DNA of 64,000 nt, taken from the NCBI GenBank assembly GCA_903970275.1, contig CAJCIA010000039.1, forward strand, positions 20,069 to 84,068. Direction: 5' to 3'. A program made the translations under genes and the position numbers. Under the pieces are notes generated by a model that was not told where the DNA came from, searched no databases, and worked only from the letters and a program-made list of their open reading frames with translations. Shown in pieces: positions 57,865 through 64,000 of this stretch (position 1 is its first letter; every line of letters begins with the position of its first letter). Origin of the DNA: Betaproteobacteria bacterium (GTDB lineage Bacteria > Verrucomicrobiota > Verrucomicrobiia > Methylacidiphilales > UBA1321).

Positions 57865-58842
57865 ATGCGACCTTTCCAGCACCTCGCGCTTGGCGCGCTT
57901 AGTCTCACGTTCGCCATCCTTGGTGCGCGCGCCGGCACTGAACAGGACGCCGCCAACCTAACGCCGGAGCAGCAGGGGCCGACCAGCATCCCGATCTCTC
58001 AGGAGTTCAATCTCGAGGGCAGTTACGGCGGCGGCGTTCAGACCAAGCAGGGCAACGCGCGGCTGGGCGATGCGAGCAACATCAACTCGCATTTCGATTA
58101 CGTCGTCTCCCCTCAGGTCAAGGACGGCGTCCTACTGCGCTTCGGCGTGGATGCCGAACGCAACGACTTCGGCTTCGACCATTCCATGCCGCTGCCGAAC
58201 GTGCTCGAGTCGTTCAACGCCATCATCGGCGTGGACCTCGCGCTGACCGACAAGATCCTCTTCCGCGCGGAGCTTCACCCGGGCATCTACACCGACGGCG
58301 TGGCCATCACCGGCGACGATTTCGACATGCCGGTGCAGTTCGGCGCCACCTATCTTTACAGCAAGAACCTCCAGATCATCCTCGGCGGCCAGATCGACCT
58401 GAAGTCGGATATCCCGGCCATCATCATCCCAGGAGTTCGCTGGCAGTTCGCCGACCAGTGGGTGCTCTCGCTCATCCCTCCGAAGCCGCAGCTCCAGTAC
58501 GAGCTGAGCAAGGCCCTCACGCTTTATGTCGGCGCCGACATCATCTCCGGCACGTACCATCTCAACGATCAGTTCGGCAACTACCACGCCAGCACCACCG
58601 TCCCCGGCCAGCCCAGCCTCAACGACAAGATCGTCGACTTCAACGAGGATCGCGTCGGCGTCGGCGCGACCTGGAAGTTCATGCCCAACCTAAGTCTCGA
58701 CGTCTCGACCGGCTACATCGCCTACCGCGAATTCGACGTGCACAAGAACGAGATTGGATTCAATCACCACAGCACGACGTTCCACGAGAACATCGGCGAC
58801 GGTGCGCCTTACGGCGAGATCGGCGTCAGCGGGTCGTTCTAG
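57865..58842 (+). CDS. Outer-membrane beta-barrel protein (DUF6268-like)
   Basis: The 325-residue product starts MRPFQHLALGALSLTFAILG with a signal peptide (cleavage near ARA-GTE). The mature chain consists of alternating polar and hydrophobic strands with turns rich in Asp, Asn and Gly, and ends GEIGVSGSF, a C-terminal Phe preceded by alternating residues as in BAM substrates. Strands such as FGVDAERNDFGFDHSM and LRFGVD alternate typically. The DUF6268 assignment is from general resemblance. It may form a pore or a structural barrel. Confidence 0.75.
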   Translation: MRPFQHLALGALSLTFAILGARAGTEQDAANLTPEQQGPTSIPISQEFNLEGSYGGGVQTKQGNARLGDASNINSHFDYVVSPQVKDGVLLRFGVDAERNDFGFDHSMPLPNVLESFNAIIGVDLALTDKILFRAELHPGIYTDGVAITGDDFDMPVQFGATYLYSKNLQIILGGQIDLKSDIPAIIIPGVRWQFADQWVLSLIPPKPQLQYELSKALTLYVGADIISGTYHLNDQFGNYHASTTVPGQPSLNDKIVDFNEDRVGVGATWKFMPNLSLDVSTGYIAYREFDVHKNEIGFNHHSTTFHENIGDGAPYGEIGVSGSF

Positions 58843-58915
58843 CTTTTGGACAAGTTACAAGCGAAGTAAGAAGTTCCAGCGATCTGTCAGATTTGCGGTG
58901 AATCTACCGCCGACA

Positions 58916-59275
58916 TTATTTATTACTCCACGCTCGTTCGATCATCATGGGTATGACAAGGGTCAGTGCTTTGACCGCAATTGGATCAAAAGCAATGACT
59001 CCGCCCCATATTAAACACACCGGCAGGAAAATCAGAAGGCGCGTTCGAGGAAAAAGCGCATGTTGGCAGCTCATCGCGACCCACGCCACGTTAGCGCCGA
59101 GATAAAACGCAAGGAGCGGAATTTCATCAGTCTGCCAAAAACAGAGTTCATCGATCCCATTGAAGGCCTCTTCGGGGATGCGAGGGGCCCTGATCCAAAG
59201 TTCAATGGCGAGATAGAGGCCAACACCTAAGGCATTAAATAACAACCAGCCTCTTGACTCTTTGATTGCAAACAT
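58916..59275 (-). CDS. Small membrane protein of unknown function
   Basis: The 119-residue product starts MFAIKESRGWLLFNALGVGLYL and has about three membrane helices (about residues 10-27, 51-69 and 78-105), with a hydrophilic stretch APRIPEEAFNGIDEL between the first two. Alternative in-frame ATGs exist at 59287 and 59296. The gene lies in the lowest-GC part of the window, which may reflect recent acquisition. No family is recognised and no neighbour helps. Confidence 0.55.
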   Translation of the reverse strand: MFAIKESRGWLLFNALGVGLYLAIELWIRAPRIPEEAFNGIDELCFWQTDEIPLLAFYLGANVAWVAMSCQHALFPRTRLLIFLPVCLIWGGVIAFDPIAVKALTLVIPMMIERAWSNK

Positions 59276-59676
59276 ACCGGAGTGCATAGGCCTCATCTTT
59301 CCGTTTCCTATTTCGATGTCTTATCCCAAAATTTCTTCTGAGCTTCTGCAGCTTTCCAACCTAGCGTCTGCCATTCTTGGAGTGATGAAGAACCGGCATT
59401 CTTTGATCCGAAATCTGCAGCTAGAGCGGGATTCCACTCGCCCTTATTCAACAATAACCCAGCAAGCCATAGGATTGATGCTGGTTCTTACTAAGTCTTT
59501 CATCCGCTCATCTTACTCCTTTCACAAAAGACTGTTAGCACTGGAGGCCCTATAGGACAGAACCTATAGGACCTATACCGCTTAAAATCTTCTTGTTTGC
59601 AAGATATCGAGTAAGCGAGCGTGTGAAAATGGGATTACCCCGGCCAACGGTCATAGACCCCGCTACAGCGGAAGGC
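59276..59676. other. 400-base low-GC intergenic region with short repeats
   Basis: The region is clearly lower in GC than the rest of the window. A short frame on the plus strand (59262-59555) overlaps the preceding gene's start and has no convincing product. At 59546-59577 there is a run of CCTATAGGA units: CCTATAGGA (59549-59557), CCTATAGGA (59563-59571) and CCTATA (59572-59577). The end (59648-59671) holds a copy of the GCGGTCATAGACC family repeat. Confidence 0.5.
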
Positions 59677-60504
59677 CTACCGCTGCAGCACGGCGAGGTA
59701 GCTGTCGATGCGCTTGCGGCGCTCGATGTCGTTCCGCTTCACGTAGCAGTTGCGCACGTTGATCAGCAGGCGGTGCATCGTCTCCAGCGGCGTGCAGGCC
59801 TTCGAAAGGAACGGGCGCTGACGCTCGGGAATTTCCGACGCGATCATCTCCCATTCGCCCTCCGTCAGGATGCGCCCTTTGTAGTAGGGATCGAAGATGA
59901 CGTCCTCCAGCCGCGCCAGGAAGTGACCCGGCGCGCCGATGCCTTCCACCGGAATCCCGAGCCGCATGCCAACGAGCATGTAGACAAGAGAGACCGTGAT
60001 GGGCAGGCCGGAACGAAATTCGATCACCCAAGGCAGGTAGCCGTTACGCGGATGGTAGTAATCGGTGCTGTTGCCGGTGAGGCCCTGCACTCGACTCAGA
60101 TAATGAGCCAGGCAGTTGACCTTTTCCCGCGCCGTCGCTCCGGGCCGGATCAGCTTGCCGACTTCCTCGGCCCACTGGTCGAGCACGCGGGCGTAGGGCG
60201 CGCCGCGGAAATCGGGCTGCTCGCTGCGGGCGAAGTCCCAGCACAAGTCTTCCAGTTGCTTGAGCGTCCGCAGCTCGGCCAGACCGCGCGAGATGTCGCC
60301 AAGGGTGCGTGAACCCTCGATCTGATCGATGATTTCCTTGATGTTCGCGCGGGCCGAGCCCTTCGCGAGCTGCAGCAGCTCCTGATATTCTTGCACCCGC
60401 GTGTGACCGTCCGCGAGGAGCTGTGTCTTGACCATCCCAACCGTGTCGGCATCGCCGTCCTGGAGAAGTGAAACAATGGCTAGTTGCTGGGAGGTCGTCA
60501 TCAT
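59677..60504 (-). CDS. SirB1-family (transglutaminase-like) protein
   Basis: The 275-residue protein carries the SirB1/Transglut_core2 domain (about residues 90-230) with EKVNCLAHYLSRVQGLTGN, then SGLPITVSLVYMLVGMRLGIP, EGIGAPGHFLARLED and DPYYKGRILT. The cysteine (VNC) and the later histidine (PGHF) are the usual putative active-site pair. Members of the family occur beside translation or peptidoglycan genes, but the function is not established. The C-terminus is a helical TPR-like stretch. It is the last gene of a run with the glutaredoxin gene 9 bases upstream. Confidence 0.87.
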   Translation of the reverse strand: MMTTSQQLAIVSLLQDGDADTVGMVKTQLLADGHTRVQEYQELLQLAKGSARANIKEIIDQIEGSRTLGDISRGLAELRTLKQLEDLCWDFARSEQPDFRGAPYARVLDQWAEEVGKLIRPGATAREKVNCLAHYLSRVQGLTGNSTDYYHPRNGYLPWVIEFRSGLPITVSLVYMLVGMRLGIPVEGIGAPGHFLARLEDVIFDPYYKGRILTEGEWEMIASEIPERQRPFLSKACTPLETMHRLLINVRNCYVKRNDIERRKRIDSYLAVLQR

Positions 60505-60513
60505 AAAGGGTGG

Positions 60514-60855
60514 CTAACGCTTGAGCGCAATTGGCGTGGACTGCACCTCGCCGTGATCAGCGCAGGGGGCGTTGATTGGGACGTCGACGGGGGCTTCGTC
60601 CTTCGCGATTAAATTGTTCCGGATGAGCCATTGCTCGAGTTCCTCGCCGCTGATGTCGGGCAGCATGGTGCCGCCGACCTCGACGCAGGGGGAAAGCTCC
60701 TGGCCGCTTTTCTGGATCATCTCGAGGCGCTGGCGCGGATCATTCCAAATGTCGCGGTCCTCGAAAGGCAGGTCGTATTTGCGCAGAACCGCCCGAACTC
60801 CGTTGCTCCAGCCGCAAAAGGGTTTCAGGTAGGCGATGATGGTGGGTTTGGTCAT
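60514..60855 (-). CDS. Monothiol-type glutaredoxin-like protein
   Basis: The 113-residue protein has the glutaredoxin fold in IIAYLKPFCGWSNGVRAVLRK, the active-site block being CGWS with only one cysteine, followed by the substrate-side GGTMLPDISGEELEQWL and the cis-proline region ELSPCVEVGG. A C-terminal extension of about 30 residues (EAPVDVPINAPCADHGE) follows. It may be a monothiol glutaredoxin or a related redox protein. It lies 43 bases after nfo. Confidence 0.85.
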   Translation of the reverse strand: MTKPTIIAYLKPFCGWSNGVRAVLRKYDLPFEDRDIWNDPRQRLEMIQKSGQELSPCVEVGGTMLPDISGEELEQWLIRNNLIAKDEAPVDVPINAPCADHGEVQSTPIALKR

Positions 60856-60898
60856 GCGCGTAGGTTACAGCGGGCTTGTACCCGCCGCAACAGCCACG

Positions 60899-61951
60899 CT
60901 ATTGCAGGTAGGATGCCAGCTTACCCAAGTTGACCACATCCTCGCGCATGTCCTCGCCCTTCGGCGTCTCCAGCACCTTGGGCGTCCGCGCCCAACGCGG
61001 GTCTTCCACGATCCAGCGAAACGTCTCGAGCCCGATATGTCCCTCTCCCAGATGGTGGTGGCGATCAACCCGCGAGGCGAAGGGCACCTTCGAATCGTTC
61101 AGATGCAGGCCCAGGACACGTCGTGTTCCGAGCTGCTTTTCGACGTCAGCGACCACCTTTTCGTAGCCTTCGCGGGCGTGAATATTGTAACCGGCCGCGA
61201 ACAAGTGTGCGGTATCGAGACAGATTCCACCCCGCGCGTCATCGGCCATGTTTTCAATCAGATAGGTCAAGTGTTCGAGGCAGTAACCCAACGCGTTCCC
61301 CTGCCCCGCCGTGATCTCCAGCGCCAGCTTGCACCGGTAGCCGGCGGTGGCCTTCGTCACGAGGTTGAGCCCCTCGACAATGCGCGCCAAGCCGGCTTCC
61401 TCGCCACGGCCCCCGTGACTGCCGGGATGCAGCACCATGAAGGGCAGCTCCAGCGCCTCCGCGCGCTCAAGCTCCGCGACCATGGCCTTGACCGAGGTGG
61501 CGAACATCTGTGGATCGAAGCTCCCGAGGTTGATGAGATAGGAATTGTGCGCGAAGAACATCACGCCCGACTTCTTTCGCGCGGCGCGGAAGGCCTTCGC
61601 CTCCTCCTCCGCCAGCGCGGGCGCGAACCACTGCTTGTTGTTTTTGACGAAGAGCTGGGCAGCGGTGAACCCACAGGTCAGCGCACGCTCGATCGCCGTC
61701 GCGAGTCCGCCTGCCGTGGAAGTGTGCGCGCCCAGCAGTGTGCCGGCGGGAAATTGCAGCGGCTCGAAGAGCGGCGCCTTTTCGCGCGCGGCCGTGGGCT
61801 TCTTCGCGGCCGTCTTTTTGGCCGCCGCCCGCTTTTTTAAAGCGGCTTCCTTCGCTTTCTCCACAGGCGGCTCTTTCGCGGCCGATTTCGTGACGCGTTT
61901 CTGGCCAGCCGGCGTTCCAGACCGGACACGGCGGACACTTCGCGCAGCCAT
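60899..61951 (-). CDS. nfo: Endonuclease IV (AP endonuclease)
   Basis: Zinc-dependent enzyme of base excision repair that cleaves 5' of abasic sites. The 350-residue protein has the family motifs LLGAHTSTAGGLATAIERA, HNSYLINLGSFD, VLHPGSHGGRGEE, ALEITAGQGNALGYC, GICLDTAHLFAAGY and LHLNDSKVPFASRVDRHHHLGEGHIG, all with the metal-ligand histidines, aspartates and glutamates. The first 60 residues are a basic tail with KKRAAAKKTAAKKPT, absent in most bacterial Nfo proteins (about 280 residues). The ATG at 61951 gives this tail; a later start is possible but no ATG sits near the core. Confidence 0.95.
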   Translation of the reverse strand: MAARSVRRVRSGTPAGQKRVTKSAAKEPPVEKAKEAALKKRAAAKKTAAKKPTAAREKAPLFEPLQFPAGTLLGAHTSTAGGLATAIERALTCGFTAAQLFVKNNKQWFAPALAEEEAKAFRAARKKSGVMFFAHNSYLINLGSFDPQMFATSVKAMVAELERAEALELPFMVLHPGSHGGRGEEAGLARIVEGLNLVTKATAGYRCKLALEITAGQGNALGYCLEHLTYLIENMADDARGGICLDTAHLFAAGYNIHAREGYEKVVADVEKQLGTRRVLGLHLNDSKVPFASRVDRHHHLGEGHIGLETFRWIVEDPRWARTPKVLETPKGEDMREDVVNLGKLASYLQ

Positions 61952-61958
61952 CCCGCGC

Positions 61959-62246
61959 CTAATGCTCCATCCGCAGCACCACCTCACCCTGCAGGATCTT
62001 CACGCAGCAGGTCAGCCGGTACTTGTCGGGATCCTTGTTCCACTGATCCAGGACATTGAGCTCCTCGTCGGTTGGCGGTTCGAGGTTCTCCATGCCGGAA
62101 TCGACGGCTATGGCACAGGTGCCGCACGAGCAATTGAAGCAGCCCGCCTCCATCTCCACGCCGGCTTCCTCACCCGCATCCAGCAGCAGAGTGCCGGCAG
62201 GTACTTCGGCCGATTGGCCGCCGGGGAGGAGCGTGACTTTTGGCAT
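61959..62246 (-). CDS. 2Fe-2S ferredoxin
   Basis: The 95-residue protein starts MPKVTLLPGGQSAEVPAG and has the plant-type cluster motif AGCFNCSCGTCA (Cys-x4-Cys-x2-Cys using the first, third and fourth cysteines) and a fourth ligand in RLTCCVKI. It is the electron-carrying type used with oxygenases or Fe-S assembly. The ATG at 62246 is chosen because longer in-frame extensions have no ferredoxin similarity. It is upstream of nfo with 7 bases between. Confidence 0.92.
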   Translation of the reverse strand: MPKVTLLPGGQSAEVPAGTLLLDAGEEAGVEMEAGCFNCSCGTCAIAVDSGMENLEPPTDEELNVLDQWNKDPDKYRLTCCVKILQGEVVLRMEH

Positions 62247-62331
62247 ATAATGTATTATTGCTACAGTTAAATAAAAGATGGCAGGGAGACTGCGTACAGT
62301 AGTGGCCTCTCCTCCCAATGGCAAACACCGC

Positions 62332-63258
62332 ATGAGCGAAACGGACTTCCCCGACCTGAGCCTCGCCACGACGATTCACAATAACGTGGAGCGCTGGATG
62401 GAGATGGCGCTCTCCTTCGAGCAGCACGTTGGGACCGTGGCAGAAATCTGCGTGGTGGATGATGGCTCGACCGATCCCGCCCGGCTGACTGGCCTGCGCT
62501 CGCCTGTGCGGCTGATGCGCAACGACACGCCGCACGGCTTCTGCGCCGCCTCCGACGAGGCGCTCAACGCGGTGAAGACGCCCTACGCTATCCTGCTCGA
62601 TGCGGACGTCACGTTCCTGCCTGGCGATTTCAAGAATGCCTTCGCGGCCTTCAAGGCCCTGCCGAAACTGGCGTGGAGTGGCTTCCAGCAGATCGGCGCG
62701 TCGGGCACAGTCGCCAGCCCCAGCGAAGAACGCCTGCCGCCGGCCTGGGTCTACGGCCTCGGCAACCAGGTGCAATGGCGCTGGTCGAAGTGGAAGGCGA
62801 AGCACTCCAAGGGCGAGTGGCTCAGCGGCCGCATCAAGGGCGTGGCCATCGCGCATTCGAGCTCGGCGCTGGTGCGGATGAAAGCCTTTCGCGACATCGG
62901 CGGATTCGATCGCCGCTTCTGGCAGTGCGAGTCGGACAACGACGTCTGCCTGCGCTTGCGCCAAGCCGGCTGGCGCGTGGGCGTGGACCAGATTTACACG
63001 CTGCGTCACGACGGCATCGGTGGCCGCACCGGCGGCAAGAAGCGCGTCTACGATCTTTATCGCAGCCGGCTGATGATCTACGAAATTCACCGGCCGGCCA
63101 GCCGCGCGTACCTGCGAAAGATGCTCGGCCTGCGGCACCTGGCCGAAGGCTTCGCCGCCAAGATCCTGGGCCGCAAGCGCGAGGATCACTTGAGCCCCGA
63201 CTTCCGGTTCCGGCTGGCGAACGCGGCGCTCAAGGGTTATCCGAAGTGGAGTGACTAG
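62332..63258 (+). CDS. Family 2 glycosyltransferase
   Basis: The 308-residue protein has the GT-A pattern of a family 2 transferase: EICVVDDGSTDPARL (first Asp pair), RNDTPHGFCAASDEAL, YAILLDADVTFLP (DxD-like), then the acceptor-side region ending with DIGGFDRRFWQCESDNDVCLRLRQAGW, where the ED/W-type catalytic acid is seen. No membrane helix is present, so it acts on a cytoplasmic acceptor. The ATG at 62332 begins the fold. It is followed 30 bases later by the methyltransferase-like gene, suggesting a shared role in surface-polysaccharide decoration. Confidence 0.88.
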   Translation: MSETDFPDLSLATTIHNNVERWMEMALSFEQHVGTVAEICVVDDGSTDPARLTGLRSPVRLMRNDTPHGFCAASDEALNAVKTPYAILLDADVTFLPGDFKNAFAAFKALPKLAWSGFQQIGASGTVASPSEERLPPAWVYGLGNQVQWRWSKWKAKHSKGEWLSGRIKGVAIAHSSSALVRMKAFRDIGGFDRRFWQCESDNDVCLRLRQAGWRVGVDQIYTLRHDGIGGRTGGKKRVYDLYRSRLMIYEIHRPASRAYLRKMLGLRHLAEGFAAKILGRKREDHLSPDFRFRLANAALKGYPKWSD

Positions 63259-63288
63259 GCGCCGGTTTGGCTTAATCTCGCCACGCGC

Positions 63289-63972
63289 ATGACCGAGGAG
63301 GAACTAAAGACACTGATCGCAGGCGAGCTCGTCCGCTACCGCGAGCGGCTGGCCCAGGGCTACATGATTCCCGCGTGGGTCCTGCCCGAGGCCTCGTGCG
63401 ACGTGTTGGAGACGATCGGCACGGCGCTGGGCCCGGTGGCCACAGCGTTCGAGTTTGGTTCGGGTGCCTCCACCGTTGTCCTGCGCAGATGCTTCGCCGC
63501 CGTCACGACGGTGGAGGACACGGCCGAGTGGCTCGACAAGACGGAGCACCTGCCTGGCATCATGCTCAAGCGCCCGGCGGACAAGACGCGCGCGGTGCCG
63601 CTCACACGCTGCCATCTCGGCATCATCCCCTACCACAGCTTCGACCTTGACCGGCGCATCGAGCTGCTGCAGCGCCTGGAAGCGGCCGACTTCATCCTGG
63701 TGGACGGCCCGGCCAATCCCGCCACGCGCGAGCACGTACTCTGCTCCGTGCTGCAGCACGCCAAGCCGGGAGCGCTCATCTTCCTCGACGATCTCGAGGT
63801 ACGCGCCACGCGGCGCTTCGCCCAACGCCTGGCCCGCGATAACGCGTCGATGTTCACCTATCACGACCTCGCCATCGATCATGGCGTCGCCATTTACCAC
63901 AAGAAGGCGATGGGCCATGTCGTGTACCATCCCACCTTGCGCGAGATCGTCGGCGCCTGGCTGCGGCGGTAA
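63289..63972 (+). CDS. Class I SAM-dependent methyltransferase-like protein
   Basis: The 227-residue protein has the Rossmann-type SAM-binding motif I in VATAFEFGSGASTVVLRR, an acidic residue at the end of strand 2 in VTTVEDTAEWLDK, motif IV in DFILVDGPANPATRE and a later LIFLDDLEVRATRRF. The pattern is that of methyltransferases acting on sugars or small molecules; the substrate is unknown. It directly follows the glycosyltransferase gene. The window ends 28 bases after the stop, with no terminator visible. Confidence 0.8.
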   Translation: MTEEELKTLIAGELVRYRERLAQGYMIPAWVLPEASCDVLETIGTALGPVATAFEFGSGASTVVLRRCFAAVTTVEDTAEWLDKTEHLPGIMLKRPADKTRAVPLTRCHLGIIPYHSFDLDRRIELLQRLEAADFILVDGPANPATREHVLCSVLQHAKPGALIFLDDLEVRATRRFAQRLARDNASMFTYHDLAIDHGVAIYHKKAMGHVVYHPTLREIVGAWLRR

Positions 63973-64000
63973 AGGTCGCTGGCCGAGACGTCGATTGTAG

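Noticed and set aside
59262..59555. Plus-strand frame in the low-GC region
   Set aside because: It overlaps the start of the minus-strand membrane gene, has no start signal and no recognisable product.

Overview
This is a 64 kb piece of a high-GC bacterial chromosome with densely packed core genes and no phage, insertion sequence, rRNA operon or CRISPR array that I can recognise. The gene content fits a Gram-negative, aerobic, diderm bacterium, most likely a member of the Verrucomicrobiota. The arguments are a cox operon in the order coxA-coxC-subunit IV-two small membrane genes-coxB, an unusually short ATP synthase delta subunit, many exported low-complexity proteins, start codons rarely preceded by a clear Shine-Dalgarno sequence, and families of short palindromic intergenic repeats. 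The phylum is an inference from these features, not from a database match.

Layout. 1-820: tail of a membrane protein and comB. 998-5647 (minus): aa3-type cytochrome c oxidase operon. 5823-6878: dinB. 7260-11482 (minus): two overlapping multidomain histidine kinases. 11680-17448: GYF-like membrane protein, LCAT-like lipase, tRNA-Arg(ACG), PHP phosphoesterase translationally overlapped with a CbiX-type chelatase carrying a C-terminal Fe-S domain, and a fasciclin protein. 17911-19612 (minus): rplU-rpmA-obgE. 20257-25172: leuS, rdgB, a LysR regulator and the yggS-type PLP protein. 25355-30820: exported proteins, an isolated nuoA, a permease with its TIGR03943/DUF1980 partner, rpmG and a flavin monooxygenase. 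30795-35967: M20 peptidase, GT39-type glycosyltransferase, LolA-like protein and CHASE2 protein. 36327-38895: an ECF sigma factor, membrane anti-sigma-like protein and CpxP-like protein in one overlapping operon, divergent from dusB. 39653-46865: the complete F1Fo ATP synthase operon (atpB-E-F-H-A-G-X-D-C), with an exported protein (X) between atpG and atpD. 47243-56658 (minus): the Kdp potassium system. 56789-63972: exported and outer-membrane proteins, a ferredoxin-nfo-glutaredoxin-SirB1-like operon, a glycosyltransferase and a methyltransferase-like gene.

The most interesting locus is kdp. kdpF, kdpA, kdpB and kdpC are followed by a KdpD that consists only of the N-terminal sensor and USP domains and has no kinase. 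Upstream lie a separate HAMP/PAS histidine kinase and an NtrC-type response regulator with the GAFTGA sigma-54 contact motif, in place of the OmpR-type KdpE. A GG-N10-GC element just before the kinase gene, with a 12-bp dyad about 125 bp further upstream, has the geometry of a sigma-54 promoter and its enhancer. Together this suggests an enhancer-driven version of Kdp control in which sensing and phosphotransfer are on different polypeptides. Other items worth checking are the extra exported gene and paired AT-rich hairpins inside the atp operon, a perfect 31-bp inverted repeat at 36100-36240, and the small CxxC membrane protein inside the cox operon.
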